From: Microbacterium gallinarum
GTDB taxonomy: Bacteria > Actinomycetota > Actinomycetes > Actinomycetales > Microbacteriaceae
Length of the DNA stretch: 64,000 bases
Assembly (NCBI RefSeq): GCF_014837165.1
Contig: NZ_JACSPM010000006.1
Coordinates: 99,404 to 163,403, forward strand
Direction: 5' to 3'
The notes under the pieces are model-generated. The model had not been told where the DNA came from. It worked only from the letters and a program-made list of their open reading frames with translations, and made no database searches. The position numbers and the translations under genes were made by a program. How positions within the stretch are numbered: the first letter of the stretch is position 1; the number at the start of each line of letters is the position of its first letter. Positions 53,529 through 63,143 of this stretch are shown in pieces.

Positions 53529-56270
53529 ATGCGAGGAGGCCTCGAGCGTTGGAAGCGAGGGGTCGAATCCCGAGGGGTTCGACAGGCGATCGGCTACGCG
53601 CTCGAGGGCATCTGCGATGCTCACCTGCACCACTCCCCCGGCGTTGACGCGCTCGAAGCGTATGGTGCGGCATCCAATTCGACGGTCTCACGGTTCATCG
53701 TCGCGAGCGGCAGGATCGGGAAAGACGAGCTCACCGCCGGCGGCCTTCGTGTCTGGCTCACCGGGCACGATCCCGTCACGGGAGTGGAGCGCGGCCATCA
53801 GCGGCTGAGCCCCGACGCCGACCTGCTGCTCGACGGAACGCTCAACCACCCGAAGTCGTACAGCATCGTCGCGCTGCTGCATCCGGAACTCGCGGCCGAG
53901 TTCGAAGCGCTGCAGGACCGGCTGCGTGACCGCATCCTGCTCACGTGGCAGACGGAGCTTAACGCGCGGCGCGGGCACGGAGGGCTCATCCGCGAGAAGA
54001 TCGCCCGCATCGAGGTCGTCGAGCTGCAGCATCGGCGCTCGCGCGCGCTCGACCCGCACATCCACCGTCACCTCTGGCTGAACGTCAAGGTGCTCGGCGC
54101 GGACGGCAAGTGGTCGAACCTCGACTCGCGTGTCGCGATGAAACTGCACACCGTCGTCAACGCAGAGGGCGAGCTCGCCGCGCGCACAGATCCCGCCTGG
54201 ATCGCCGCGCTCGCCCGCCACGGGTACACGCTCGACGACACTGGCGAGATCGCCGAACTCGCCGGCGCTGTCCGACCCTTCTCGCGTCGGTCGGCGCAAA
54301 TCGAAGGCAACCGCGCGCGCCTGATCGCTGAGTGGTCGGCGGCGCAAGGAGGATCTGCGCCGAGCGTGGAAGTGCTGCAGCACATCGATCGGAACGCGTG
54401 GGCGCTGTCGCGTCCGAACAAGCCGGCCGAACTCGACGAGGCGTCGTGGGCGGCGCGCGTCCGCGACGAGATCGGCGCGATCGATCCGAGTCTGATCATC
54501 GCGCGCGCACCGATTCCGGTTTCTGCAACAGACCCCCATGCAGTCGACCTGGATCTGCTCGCGGCACAGGCGGTCGTCGACGCGGACGAACGGTCCACAT
54601 CATGCGGCGGGAGATTCAGCATCTTCGACATCCGCGCCGGCGCGATACGCGCGCTCTCGCGCACTGGCGTCGTTGCCGAGCGCGACCGGCTTGATGGCGC
54701 GATCGCCGAGATCACGGAGCGTGCCATGCGTTCCGTCTATCGGCTCGTTGCGGATGATCCGCCGCCGCACGTGAAGGCGTTCATGGCGACCGAGACCGTA
54801 CGCGCCAAGGTGCGTCTCGCCGGCCGTTTGGATGTGCTCGCCCAACCGGGGCGTTCCCTGCTGCCGGACGAGTTGCTCCGGTTCATGCCGAACGAGGATC
54901 TGTCGGCAATGGATGCGTCGCAAACCGTTGCCGCGTGCGCCATCGCCGGCACGGACGGGCTCGTGACGGTGACCGGCCCCGCCGGCACGGGCAAGACGAC
55001 GATGCTGCGCGCTGCGTTCGCCGCGCTCACGTCGCAACGGCGACGGATGCTCGTTGTCGCGCCCACGCGAAAGGCGGCATCGGTGGCGTCTCGCGAGGTC
55101 GGGGCCGCAGCATCCAGCATTCATGCCCTGCTTTCGGATCACGGTTACCGATGGGGCACCGACGAGGCCGGCGCGAAGGTGTGGACCACGCTTCGAGTGG
55201 GAGAAGTCGATCCCAGCACGGGCGCCGTATACGGCGGACCAACCCAGTACGTGTTGCGTTCTCGCGATCGGATCGTCGTCGACGAAGCCGGCATGGTCGA
55301 CCTGCCGACGGCGAACGCCCTCGTCGAGCTCGCGATCGAGCAGGGCGTCGGGTTGGCGTTCGTGGGTGACACGCATCAGGCGCTACCGGTCGGGCACGCG
55401 GGCGCGATGGGTTCCGCGATCCGGCACGCGAATGCTGCGGTCGAGCTCGACACGGTGCACCGGTTCCGCGATCCCGACTACGCGGCGCTCACGCTGAGGC
55501 TCCGCGATGCGGGTGATCGCGAGCGTGCGCTGGTAGTTGCGGGCGAGCTTGCCGAACACGGTCACCTCGACCGGGTCGAACATCACGACGCGGCGCGTGA
55601 GCGCATGATCGACGCGTACTTCGACTGGCACGCACGCGGCAAGCGGGTGACGCTGGTATCTGGCACGAATGCCGAGGCGGATGCGATCAACGACGCCATC
55701 CAGCAGCGGCGAGTCGATCAGGACGAGCTCGACGTCCGCGTCGCCGCGTGGGGAATCGGGCAGCAGCGCATCCTCATCGGCGACACCGTCCAGACCCGTC
55801 GCAACGACCGGCTCACGGGGGTCGAGAATCGCGCGCAGTGGACCGTGCGCAGCATCCGCGACGAGTACGTCACTCTTGTCTCGGTGGGTGACAGCGGCGA
55901 GGTGGCGCGCGTGTCCACCGAGTACGCGCGCGAGCACCTCCAGCTCGCCTACGCCTCCACCGTGCACGGTGTGCAGGGCGACACCGCCGACGCGTCGGTG
56001 GTCGGGCCGGATGTCGACGCCGCGGGACTCTACGTGGGCCTCACGCGCGGGCGGTTGCACAACGTCGCGATCGTCGTGGCGCGGACGGATGCCGCGGCCC
56101 GCGAGTGCCTCGCCGAATCGATGCAGCGCGGCACTCCGGAGTTGACGATGCAGGATGCTGTGCGCGCGGCCCAGGCGGAGGTGCGGCGCGCGGCGCGGAA
56201 CCACGAGGCGGCGATGGGTACGGGGCCGGTGGTTGGGGCGCCGAGTGCGGGACGCGGCATCGGGATGTAG
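53529..56270 (+). CDS. MobF-type conjugative relaxase/helicase (TraA/TrwC-like)
   Basis: The 913-residue protein has an N-terminal relaxase domain and a C-terminal RecD-like helicase. The three-histidine metal site is ALDPHIHRHLWLNVKV (His177, 179, 181); NHPKSYSIVALLHPELAAEF is a family block; candidate catalytic tyrosines are Tyr23 and Tyr45. The helicase has VTGPAGTGKTTML (about 481-491), IVVDEAGMVDL (about 581-590) and a final YVGLTRGRLHNVA. It nicks oriT and unwinds the strand for transfer. The N terminus differs from classical TrwC. No type IV secretion genes lie in the window, so the element may be mobilisable rather than self-transmissible. Confidence 0.88.
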   Translation: MRGGLERWKRGVESRGVRQAIGYALEGICDAHLHHSPGVDALEAYGAASNSTVSRFIVASGRIGKDELTAGGLRVWLTGHDPVTGVERGHQRLSPDADLLLDGTLNHPKSYSIVALLHPELAAEFEALQDRLRDRILLTWQTELNARRGHGGLIREKIARIEVVELQHRRSRALDPHIHRHLWLNVKVLGADGKWSNLDSRVAMKLHTVVNAEGELAARTDPAWIAALARHGYTLDDTGEIAELAGAVRPFSRRSAQIEGNRARLIAEWSAAQGGSAPSVEVLQHIDRNAWALSRPNKPAELDEASWAARVRDEIGAIDPSLIIARAPIPVSATDPHAVDLDLLAAQAVVDADERSTSCGGRFSIFDIRAGAIRALSRTGVVAERDRLDGAIAEITERAMRSVYRLVADDPPPHVKAFMATETVRAKVRLAGRLDVLAQPGRSLLPDELLRFMPNEDLSAMDASQTVAACAIAGTDGLVTVTGPAGTGKTTMLRAAFAALTSQRRRMLVVAPTRKAASVASREVGAAASSIHALLSDHGYRWGTDEAGAKVWTTLRVGEVDPSTGAVYGGPTQYVLRSRDRIVVDEAGMVDLPTANALVELAIEQGVGLAFVGDTHQALPVGHAGAMGSAIRHANAAVELDTVHRFRDPDYAALTLRLRDAGDRERALVVAGELAEHGHLDRVEHHDAARERMIDAYFDWHARGKRVTLVSGTNAEADAINDAIQQRRVDQDELDVRVAAWGIGQQRILIGDTVQTRRNDRLTGVENRAQWTVRSIRDEYVTLVSVGDSGEVARVSTEYAREHLQLAYASTVHGVQGDTADASVVGPDVDAAGLYVGLTRGRLHNVAIVVARTDAAARECLAESMQRGTPELTMQDAVRAAQAEVRRAARNHEAAMGTGPVVGAPSAGRGIGM

Positions 56271-56430
56271 CGGCGTCCCATCCGCGGGGCGTCAGCGGGC
56301 AGTCTTTCGGCCCGGCTATTCGGGCGAGGTCGGATGCGTCATGAAAGGCGCTCGCGACATCTCCTCGCCTGTCTTGGTGAAGGACCGCTAACCGGACGCG
56401 TAGGCAGATCGATCTGCGCACTCGGCCTGA

Positions 56431-57636
56431 TCAGACCGACGCCACCACACTTCCCTGTAGAGCTTCGGCAAACATGGCGCGCAGCCTTTCAGCCGATGCT
56501 GTATCAAACGAGGATCTGGAAATCACAACAACTCCGACCGGACGGACTAGTGTCGCGTTGACCCCGGCTGCAACCTCTTGAGCTTTGCCTTGGATCCGCT
56601 CGGCCTCCCCGCGATCGGCGTCGACAATCAGAAAAAGGACGCCTGAGCATTTCGCGGGCGGAAATCGATGAGAGGTGGGGCCGGTGTATACGGAGCGGAT
56701 GGCGAACTTCCCGGTCGCCTCCGCTAGGCTGCTCATCCCTTCTCGTAGCACTCTCACCACGCTTGAGTTCCTCGACACCACTTTGAGCTCGATCCCGAAT
56801 GGACCCCACAGGCCCTCAGTGCGCGGGTCCACAAGAAAATCCAGAATCGTGCTGCCCGAGCGACCCTTCTGTCGCACATTCGTCAAGACATCGAACGCGC
56901 CATCGAAGGCCCTGCGAAGGAGGTCGGCGAGTCTTCGCTCGACCTCGGCATAGACGGCGAGGGCGCTGCTGAACCGACCTTCTTGAGCATTGGTCGGTGA
57001 CGTGCTTGTTGGCGGTAGAGGCCTTGAGGGTTCAATGTGCCCCTCAACAGAAGACGTCACCGTAACCGTTCCCGCCAGCTCCGCGGCCTCCTCGTCCGTC
57101 CGGGCCGTGACTTCCGCGGTCGGAGCTTCCTCGAATTCGCCGCGCGCCTTGAGCAACTCGAAGTCATCTTTCTCGTCCTCGACGCGCTGGCGGGCTGCCC
57201 ACCGAGAAATAGACCACCAGAGGGCAGCGACACCGATCAAAAACAACATGAGCGCGAGCGCGACAACAAACACCTGAGCTAGAGCAACGCCGCTCTGCCT
57301 TAACTCAATCACCTGGCGGGCCGTCGGCGTCAGCGCTTCGAGTTGCTCCTGCGAAATCGTCAACACAACCAGGCTGTTGATGAACAGCCAAGGCACCGTC
57401 ACGGAGGCGACCAATGCGATGATCCCGAGCGACGCCACGAATCGGTAGAGATTTCCGTACTGGACCGGTGGCACGTACCCATCTAAGCGAAGGTGGTTCT
57501 CACTTCCTGCTCGCCACGCTGCGGCCCCAAGATCATCTAGCCGGTCGGACCGTAACGTAATCATGAGGCACTGCTGGGCGGAACGAACATCGAGCGCCCG
57601 GGCGAGGACCCTCGAAGTCCACTCATAAGCGCGCAC
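56431..57636 (-). CDS. membrane-anchored PD-(D/E)XK-like protein
   Basis: About 401 residues. Two membrane helices (about 66-93 and 117-146) are followed by a charged linker and a C-terminal globular domain (about 220-401). This domain contains GSTILDFLVDP and WGPFGIELKVVS, a D-x(n)-E-x-K arrangement (Asp265, Glu282, Lys284) like a restriction-type nuclease site. The protein is not recognised. It is 52 bp downstream of an all-helical gene on the same strand, so they form a pair. GTG 57636 was chosen; ATG 57564 is an alternative, and neither has a good ribosome-binding site. A defence role is inferred from location. Confidence 0.6.
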   Translation of the reverse strand: MRAYEWTSRVLARALDVRSAQQCLMITLRSDRLDDLGAAAWRAGSENHLRLDGYVPPVQYGNLYRFVASLGIIALVASVTVPWLFINSLVVLTISQEQLEALTPTARQVIELRQSGVALAQVFVVALALMLFLIGVAALWWSISRWAARQRVEDEKDDFELLKARGEFEEAPTAEVTARTDEEAAELAGTVTVTSSVEGHIEPSRPLPPTSTSPTNAQEGRFSSALAVYAEVERRLADLLRRAFDGAFDVLTNVRQKGRSGSTILDFLVDPRTEGLWGPFGIELKVVSRNSSVVRVLREGMSSLAEATGKFAIRSVYTGPTSHRFPPAKCSGVLFLIVDADRGEAERIQGKAQEVAAGVNATLVRPVGVVVISRSSFDTASAERLRAMFAEALQGSVVASV

Positions 57637-57688
57637 CCTTTGAGGATGCCTAAATCGCCGACTTGTCCTTGACCAGATTCGGTGAAGC

Positions 57689-58411
57689 CTAAGCCTTCGA
57701 ATCGATGATCCCCTTGATAACCACGTCGGCGAGGTGATCTTCCCGGATCCCATCTAGGAAGCTCTCGGACCAGGGCAGTCGATCATGGTTCGCAGCTACG
57801 AGGCCTGCGATGTCGCTCTTGTACGCCTCGGGTGCTTGAGTCCTAAGCGCCCGGGCGTCTTCGGCACCGAGCGTTCCGTTCGCGGCGAGGACGCGTGCTG
57901 CCTCAAGCCGCGGGAGCCAACCTCGCGCGGGCTCACTGAGGTACCCAGTTACAGCGTCGACCGTCGCCTCATTTGCGGACGAGACGCATCGGCTGAGAAC
58001 GCGAAGGACCCAAGCCTGCTGCCAATCCGTCATACAGCTCGTCCCCATGAGGAACTCACCGCAGATCAAGGCCACGCCACGCGGGTCGGCCTCGCACATA
58101 CTGAGGAGGTAGGAGCAAAGCTCATCCGTCTCGTCGGGGAAATCGCGCAACGCGCCAAGGATCGTTTCGAGCGGTCCCGTAGCTCTCACGCTGGCCAAGC
58201 GCTGCAGACAGTAAACGATTCGAGCATGGCGCAGCTGTGCCGGGAGATCGCCCTCGCGATTGATCGCATCGCGAAATAGCTCTTCGAGTACCTCTTGGGC
58301 AGAGGGATTCAGGAACGGAGCAATGAGGTCCCTGAACTCCTCGGCATCCATGGAGCCGTGATAGAAGTAGCGCCACTGAGCGTTCGACCAGTTCTGCAGC
58401 GCCGCCGACAC
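57689..58411 (-). CDS. all-helical protein of unknown function
   Basis: The 240-residue product (GTG start) has no catalytic motif. It is built of amphipathic helices with a HEAT-like feel (RIVYCLQRLASVRATGPLET, WVLRVLSRCVSSANEATVDA, WLPRLEAARVLAANGTLGAE). Similar helical repeats occur at the C terminus of some bacterial reverse transcriptases and as regulatory partners of toxins, but no polymerase part is present. It is upstream of the membrane nuclease-like gene and likely co-transcribed with it. Confidence 0.6.
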   Translation of the reverse strand: MSAALQNWSNAQWRYFYHGSMDAEEFRDLIAPFLNPSAQEVLEELFRDAINREGDLPAQLRHARIVYCLQRLASVRATGPLETILGALRDFPDETDELCSYLLSMCEADPRGVALICGEFLMGTSCMTDWQQAWVLRVLSRCVSSANEATVDAVTGYLSEPARGWLPRLEAARVLAANGTLGAEDARALRTQAPEAYKSDIAGLVAANHDRLPWSESFLDGIREDHLADVVIKGIIDSKA

Positions 58412-58674
58412 TTAGAGCGGGCCCGGAACCGCAGAAGCTGTGGGGTCACCGACGTCCGAAGTACGCGTCGAATGCGCGGTCACACATACCAAGTTCTGGG
58501 AAGTCAGCCCCTAAGCAGCGCCGACGTCATCTGGCGACCAGCTCGACCCCGAACTCTCAACCGAACCGCACGTCGAGGCCCCGCATCCGTTCGCCGCGCC
58601 CTAACGGACCGGCAGATCCGCATGCCGTGACAGCGCTCGAAACGACACACTAGCGACTCCGATATGGTCGCCAA

Positions 58675-59787
58675 GTGTCGACTAGAGATGAACTTCGTAT
58701 CGCCGTCGGCCGCGGACTGCTTCTCGAGGACGCACTGTGGATGGGGGACGTTCTGACGAGCGCGCTCCGTCACGACGGACCGGGGCGCGTGATGGCTTCG
58801 CTTCTCCTGTCCGGGCACGTGTCGCGCATCGTGTACGAGGGACGACAACTCATCGCTTCCTCAAACCCCGACGTTGCTTTGCCCGGGCTTGTTGCCCTCC
58901 TGCCGCCCGAGGAGCACCCCTCCATAGCTTTGGCCCGCCACGCAACGAAGATGCTCGACAATCAAACCAGCAAGAGCAAACCGCTCAAAGAGTTCGAGGG
59001 CGAGATCCATCGAGCGTGGATGTCGCAGCGGGCCCTGCTCTTCAGGGACGTCAAGCCCGGGTTCACCTGGCTGCAGCCGGACCTTGGTTTCTACACGCTC
59101 GACGGATACGTCGTCGGTGCGACGATCCCGCTGCACATGCGCTTCGGCCTCGATGCCGTGCCACCCGAGCACTACCCCGACTTTTTCCAGAAGTTTGGCG
59201 AAGACCTGATTACCTCCTTGCGGATCTACGCCTGCCTTTCCGGCAGTGCGGACGCTTTAGTCACGACTGTGGAACTGTCCGCCGTTGACGCGGTCGAAGA
59301 CAACGACAAGTTCGTCAAGCGCTATCTCAAAAGGGCATACGACAGCGCTCTAAACCTGGACCAGAAGCTCCTCCTGCTCCTCATTGAGTCCGAGGTCAAC
59401 ACCGCGACCACTCTCGTCCCCCTCCTCACAGGCGGCCACGTGACAGCCGGGTTCCGTGCGCGACTCATCAGCCTGTGGCACGCGTTGTCGTCTCTGACCA
59501 AGGTCTTGGACGCGCACCCAGGAGCGACATCGCCCGGGCGCGACAGACTCCATACCCTTGTCAACTCAACCGACGCCACGCGACTGTCCGCGCAGGGGAT
59601 GCAGATGGTTAGGAACCGGAGCGTGCATTACGAAATCCGGGGGAAGGTAGAGCTCGCGTTCCCCGACCGCCCAATGTTCGGAATCATCGAAAGCCTCACG
59701 GACGAGACATTCGAGAGTCTCGACGCGCTCGTGCGCGGTCTCAGCGCTGATCTGAGGATGGCCTTGCGGGAGTGGAGAGAATCGTGA
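58675..59787 (+). CDS. unrecognised protein with C-terminal HEPN-like RNxxxH motif
   Basis: The 370-residue product (GTG start) is not recognised. The first half is alpha/beta (LLSGHVSRIVYEGRQLIASS, DLGFYTLDGYVVGATIPLHM). The C-terminal half is helical and contains GMQMVRNRSVHYEIRG, where R313-N-R-S-V-H318 fits the RNxxxH motif of HEPN RNases. It lies alone between two gaps (263 bp before, 220 bp after) in the accessory region. An RNase-type defence role is possible but rests on one motif. Confidence 0.6.
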   Translation: MSTRDELRIAVGRGLLLEDALWMGDVLTSALRHDGPGRVMASLLLSGHVSRIVYEGRQLIASSNPDVALPGLVALLPPEEHPSIALARHATKMLDNQTSKSKPLKEFEGEIHRAWMSQRALLFRDVKPGFTWLQPDLGFYTLDGYVVGATIPLHMRFGLDAVPPEHYPDFFQKFGEDLITSLRIYACLSGSADALVTTVELSAVDAVEDNDKFVKRYLKRAYDSALNLDQKLLLLLIESEVNTATTLVPLLTGGHVTAGFRARLISLWHALSSLTKVLDAHPGATSPGRDRLHTLVNSTDATRLSAQGMQMVRNRSVHYEIRGKVELAFPDRPMFGIIESLTDETFESLDALVRGLSADLRMALREWRES

Positions 59788-60007
59788 CGATGTCACGCCG
59801 CGGCCAGAACTTTGGATCCCCATGGCAAGCCCGCGCAGTCTGGTCCACACGAGCCTCAATCTGCCCGAAGACGACCTGTAGAGCGCAGGTTCACCGAAGT
59901 GCCGCGAACGTCGACGCCCCCCTTGCGCGCGTCGCACGTTCGGGGATCGATTCGATCGGACTGTCGGACCGAGCCGATAGCGTCAGACCGAGATCGGGAG
60001 GGTGTTG

Positions 60008-60742
60008 ATGAAGCCGGAAGTTGCCGTTGTCGAGCTGAAGAAGCTGAAGGAACAGGCGGTCGAGGACCCACTCGTGCAAGCCTCCACACCGCAGCACAAG
60101 GAGTGGAAGGCCAAAGTCGTGGCGGTGCTCGAACGCAGCCTCGGTGCTGATTCGTCTACCGTGCAGCAGTTCAAGAAACTGAGCTATCACATCGGCTTCT
60201 ACAGCGGCGCCCCTGGGGAGGCGGAAGAAGACGCTCGGTACTTTCGTGGTCGCGTTCAGGATGCCGCTGGTCTGATCGAGGCGGCCATTTATGAGCTCGA
60301 GTTGTCCGTTGGTGCCCCCGCAATCGAAGGTGGTAGCTACGACTCGGGCCTATGGGACCACGTCAAGCATTCCGTGGAAGAAGAGCGGTGGGAGCAGGTG
60401 GCCAGCGCAGCCGCAATCTACGTTGAGGACAAAGTGCGTCGATGGGCCGGCAACCCGACCAACCAGGACGGTGGGAAGCTGATCGGTCAGACTCTATTCG
60501 CCAAAGCGCTCGGACCGGACGGCGTGCTCGCGCTGGGGAGCCAGCGCAACGAGACGGAGGGCTGGCGCAGCCTCGGAACGGGAATGGTCGCGGCCATCAG
60601 CAACGTCGATCGTCACAATATTCAAGAGCGGGCTGACGCGAAACAGTATGCACTCGGGGTGCTGGGCCTCGCGAGCTTACTACTCACCCAAATCCGCTAC
60701 GAGCACGCCGACGCGATAACGCCAGCAGCCGGGTCGCGCTGA
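60008..60742 (+). CDS. TIGR02391 (Hypoth_Ymh)-like protein
   Basis: The 244-residue protein has an N-terminal helical segment (KPEVAVVELKKLKEQAVEDP) and a C-terminal domain (about 130-240) with YVEDKVRRWAG, GGKLIGQTLFAKALG, GWRSLGTGMVAAISNVDRHN and the closing helix ALGVLGLASLLLTQI. This order matches the Ymh/TIGR02391 family found in phage and defence regions, which is HEPN-like in layout. The family R-x(4)-H site is weakened here (SNVDRHN). ATG 60008 follows gggagg. Confidence 0.65.
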   Translation: MKPEVAVVELKKLKEQAVEDPLVQASTPQHKEWKAKVVAVLERSLGADSSTVQQFKKLSYHIGFYSGAPGEAEEDARYFRGRVQDAAGLIEAAIYELELSVGAPAIEGGSYDSGLWDHVKHSVEEERWEQVASAAAIYVEDKVRRWAGNPTNQDGGKLIGQTLFAKALGPDGVLALGSQRNETEGWRSLGTGMVAAISNVDRHNIQERADAKQYALGVLGLASLLLTQIRYEHADAITPAAGSR

Positions 60743-60810
60743 CGTAGGAATAGGCGCGCACGGTTCCACTCGACAACGATCGCTAATTCGCATCGCCCGC
60801 AAAGGGATCC

Positions 60811-61366
60811 ATGACAATGGATCTGCAGGCTTATGACCCGGATCTGGCTATCCTGAGCTGCGTGCGCCGAACCGACCATCCACTCCCCTCCGCTTGGGAT
60901 CGATCCGGGCTTGAAGCACTCGGGTTCACGGGCTTCGTTCCACTAGTCGGACTGAATCCTCGCGGAGTGCCTCAGGGACACGGGGTCTACGTCGTGTTGC
61001 GTCCCGACATTGAACCCCCCCCACACCCTCCTTGAGGAGAACCCGGTCAGACGAGCGCGCCTTCGCAAGTACACGCTCGATGATCTCAATCGTCGTTGGG
61101 TTGCCGGCACACCCGTTGTCTACATCGGCAAGGCCATGGGACAAGAGGGACTCCGGGATCGCCTCAAACCCTTCAGCAAGAAGAGCGCTAGCCACTCGGG
61201 TGGTCGTGCGATCTGGCAATTGCAGGAAGCCGATTCGCTGCTTGTGTGCTGGAAAGAAACTCCCGGCTACCCTGCTGACCGAGTCGAGGACGACCTCATT
61301 GACCAATTCAAGGCTGTCTACGGGCTCACCCCGTTCGCGAATGTTCGCGAAGGGGGACATCACTGA
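60811..61366 (+). pseudogene. GIY-YIG-like nuclease gene interrupted by a frameshift in a C8 run
   Basis: Two overlapping frames read as one protein. Frame one (from ATG 60811, after aaaggga) gives [18 protein letters not shown] and [19 protein letters not shown], then stops at 61033-61035. Frame two continues with RKYTLDDLNRRWVAGTPVVY, YIGKAMGQEGLRDRL, GGRAIWQLQEADSLLVCW and ends LTPFANVREGG. The GVY ... VVYIGKA spacing is that of a GIY-YIG nuclease-like domain. The break is in eight consecutive Cs at 61015-61022; seven would restore the frame. It may be a true mutation, a phase-variable tract or a sequencing error. Confidence 0.75.
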
Positions 61367-61485
61367 GCGCTGTTTGGCGTTCGGACGCATCGGCCCCGCT
61401 TCCGCGCACTGCGCGTATGCGGATCGGCGACGCGTTCGACCCTGGCAGCCTCGGATCTGCCGCGCGACATCGATACGGTGTAGCC

Positions 61486-62469
61486 GTGGATGATCGCGTC
61501 TCGCTCATGGCCTCTTCCGACGAGCCCATCGCGCCCGGTACTGACCCGCCACTAGGCGCAACACTGACGGAGATGGTCAGCCGCATCGGATGGCCAACTT
61601 GGAGCGGAAAGGTTTACCACTACACCGACGGCTTCGGCGCCCACGGGATACTCGAGAAGCGCCGAATATTCGCAACAGCGGCCTTCGCTCTCAACGACAC
61701 AGGCGAGTTCCTGTATGGCTTGGAACGACTTCGGAGCGGTCTGGAAAGGCGGCCCCGGACCGCGGCTTTCGCCGCGGCCCACGATGAGGTCAACTCGATC
61801 CTCGAGAATCTCGCGGCTTCGGGACCTATGGCGCCCGCTTACATCTTCTCGACCTCCACAAGCCCCAGGGTTCTCTCGCAGTACCAGAATTATTCGATCG
61901 GTCAGGGCTACTCTCTCGAATTCGACACAAGTCGAGAACTCGTGGCGCCGAACACGGGTCTGATAACAGGCGCTTGGCTACGTGTTGTCTACGACCTGGA
62001 CAAACAAGCTCAACTGGTTGATTCGACACTCACGCGACTGGTGGATGAGCGCGACCAAGAGCGAGAGTTTCTAGATCAACGCATCACGCACATCCTTACG
62101 CTCGCCGCACTTTCCATGAAGGACGACGCGTTCGCCAGCGAGCATGAGGTGCGAAGGGTATGGATGACTTGGTCGGCACCGAAGTACCGCGTCAGCCGTC
62201 GCGGACTTGTGCCCTACGTCGAACTCGCACACGAGTGGCCCAACGCTCCGGGGGTCGTTCTCTTTGGTTGGGAAAGCAACGCAGGGCAGGACGCCCTCCA
62301 GGACCATGCCGCACGACCGGACTCGATACTAGACATCGAGACCGCATTTGTCGGACCGCCCGCCGGTCTCGACTTGACCGCAAAGGCGCGCGCTCTCCAT
62401 GGGCACGCACGACAGACGGGCAGCCCGAGGTTCGAAGTGTTCGATCCAGGCATCGCCTTCGTCGGGTAA
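61486..62469 (+). CDS. DUF2971-family protein
   Basis: About 327 residues. The pattern GKVYHYTDGFGAHGILEKRR, FATAAFALNDTGEFLYGL and YIFSTSTSPRVLSQYQNYSI followed by GQGYSLEFD is that of DUF2971. Its members begin with a tyrosine-histidine-tyrosine block reminiscent of ADP-ribosyltransferase-like folds and frequently lie in defence regions. The function is not established. GTG 61486 was used; GTG/ATG choices between 61417 and 61507 cannot be separated. Confidence 0.7.
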   Translation: MDDRVSLMASSDEPIAPGTDPPLGATLTEMVSRIGWPTWSGKVYHYTDGFGAHGILEKRRIFATAAFALNDTGEFLYGLERLRSGLERRPRTAAFAAAHDEVNSILENLAASGPMAPAYIFSTSTSPRVLSQYQNYSIGQGYSLEFDTSRELVAPNTGLITGAWLRVVYDLDKQAQLVDSTLTRLVDERDQEREFLDQRITHILTLAALSMKDDAFASEHEVRRVWMTWSAPKYRVSRRGLVPYVELAHEWPNAPGVVLFGWESNAGQDALQDHAARPDSILDIETAFVGPPAGLDLTAKARALHGHARQTGSPRFEVFDPGIAFVG

Positions 62470-62681
62470 CGCAGCGAGGCAAACCAGACCTGTACCACAC
62501 CCTGCTTTTTCGCCTTGCTAGCGCCGGCGGAGAGGTGCAGAACCACCCGCGGCCTGCCTGAGGCTCCGGCCGAGGTTGATTCACGTGAGCCCGACCACCG
62601 GCGTGCATGGCGCGCAGGAGGATCGCCTGGCAGCGCCAGCAGGGTGCGCTTCGTGTCAGCCCACGCAGATATGGTCACGTT

Positions 62682-63143
62682 ATGTCCAATGCGTCTGACT
62701 TCCTGCAATTGCTGGTCACCGTTCTCTCGGTGCCAGCGATCGCGGCGGGAATTAGCTGGCTGGCCCGGCGCTTCAGCAAGGAAGCGCGATTGATCATCAA
62801 GCTCGAGCGGCTGGCAGCGATCTATCCGAATCTTCCCGACGGCCCGATCCGGGAAGAGTTCGGCCGCCGGGTAAGCGAGGCTGGCTCGGAGTTGAATGCG
62901 CGATTGGACCCCCTCTTCAAGCGTGAACGCCGCCGAAAGTGGAAGGTCATTGCGTGGGTTCTTGCGGCTTCTGTTGTCCTAGCCTTCCTGGTCCCCGGGG
63001 TCCGTGGCGAAGGCGTGGGCAACGTAGTCGGAGTGGCGCTCGGACTCGCCGCGGTGGGCGGGTTCCTGCTAATCGAGCGAGACACAAAGCGCCAGCGCGC
63101 GGCAATCGCCGCCGCCGAGCAAGCAGACACGCTGTCAGGGTAG
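62682..63143 (+). CDS. small membrane protein of unknown function
   Basis: The 153-residue protein has an N-terminal hydrophobic helix (LQLLVTVLSVPAIAAGISWL), a soluble basic middle (30-85) and two further helices (about 88-106 and 113-131). No family was recognised. Topology would place the middle region in the cytoplasm. It lies in the accessory region after the DUF2971 gene. The start is ATG 62682 without a strong ribosome-binding site. Confidence 0.6.
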   Translation: MSNASDFLQLLVTVLSVPAIAAGISWLARRFSKEARLIIKLERLAAIYPNLPDGPIREEFGRRVSEAGSELNARLDPLFKRERRRKWKVIAWVLAASVVLAFLVPGVRGEGVGNVVGVALGLAAVGGFLLIERDTKRQRAAIAAAEQADTLSG

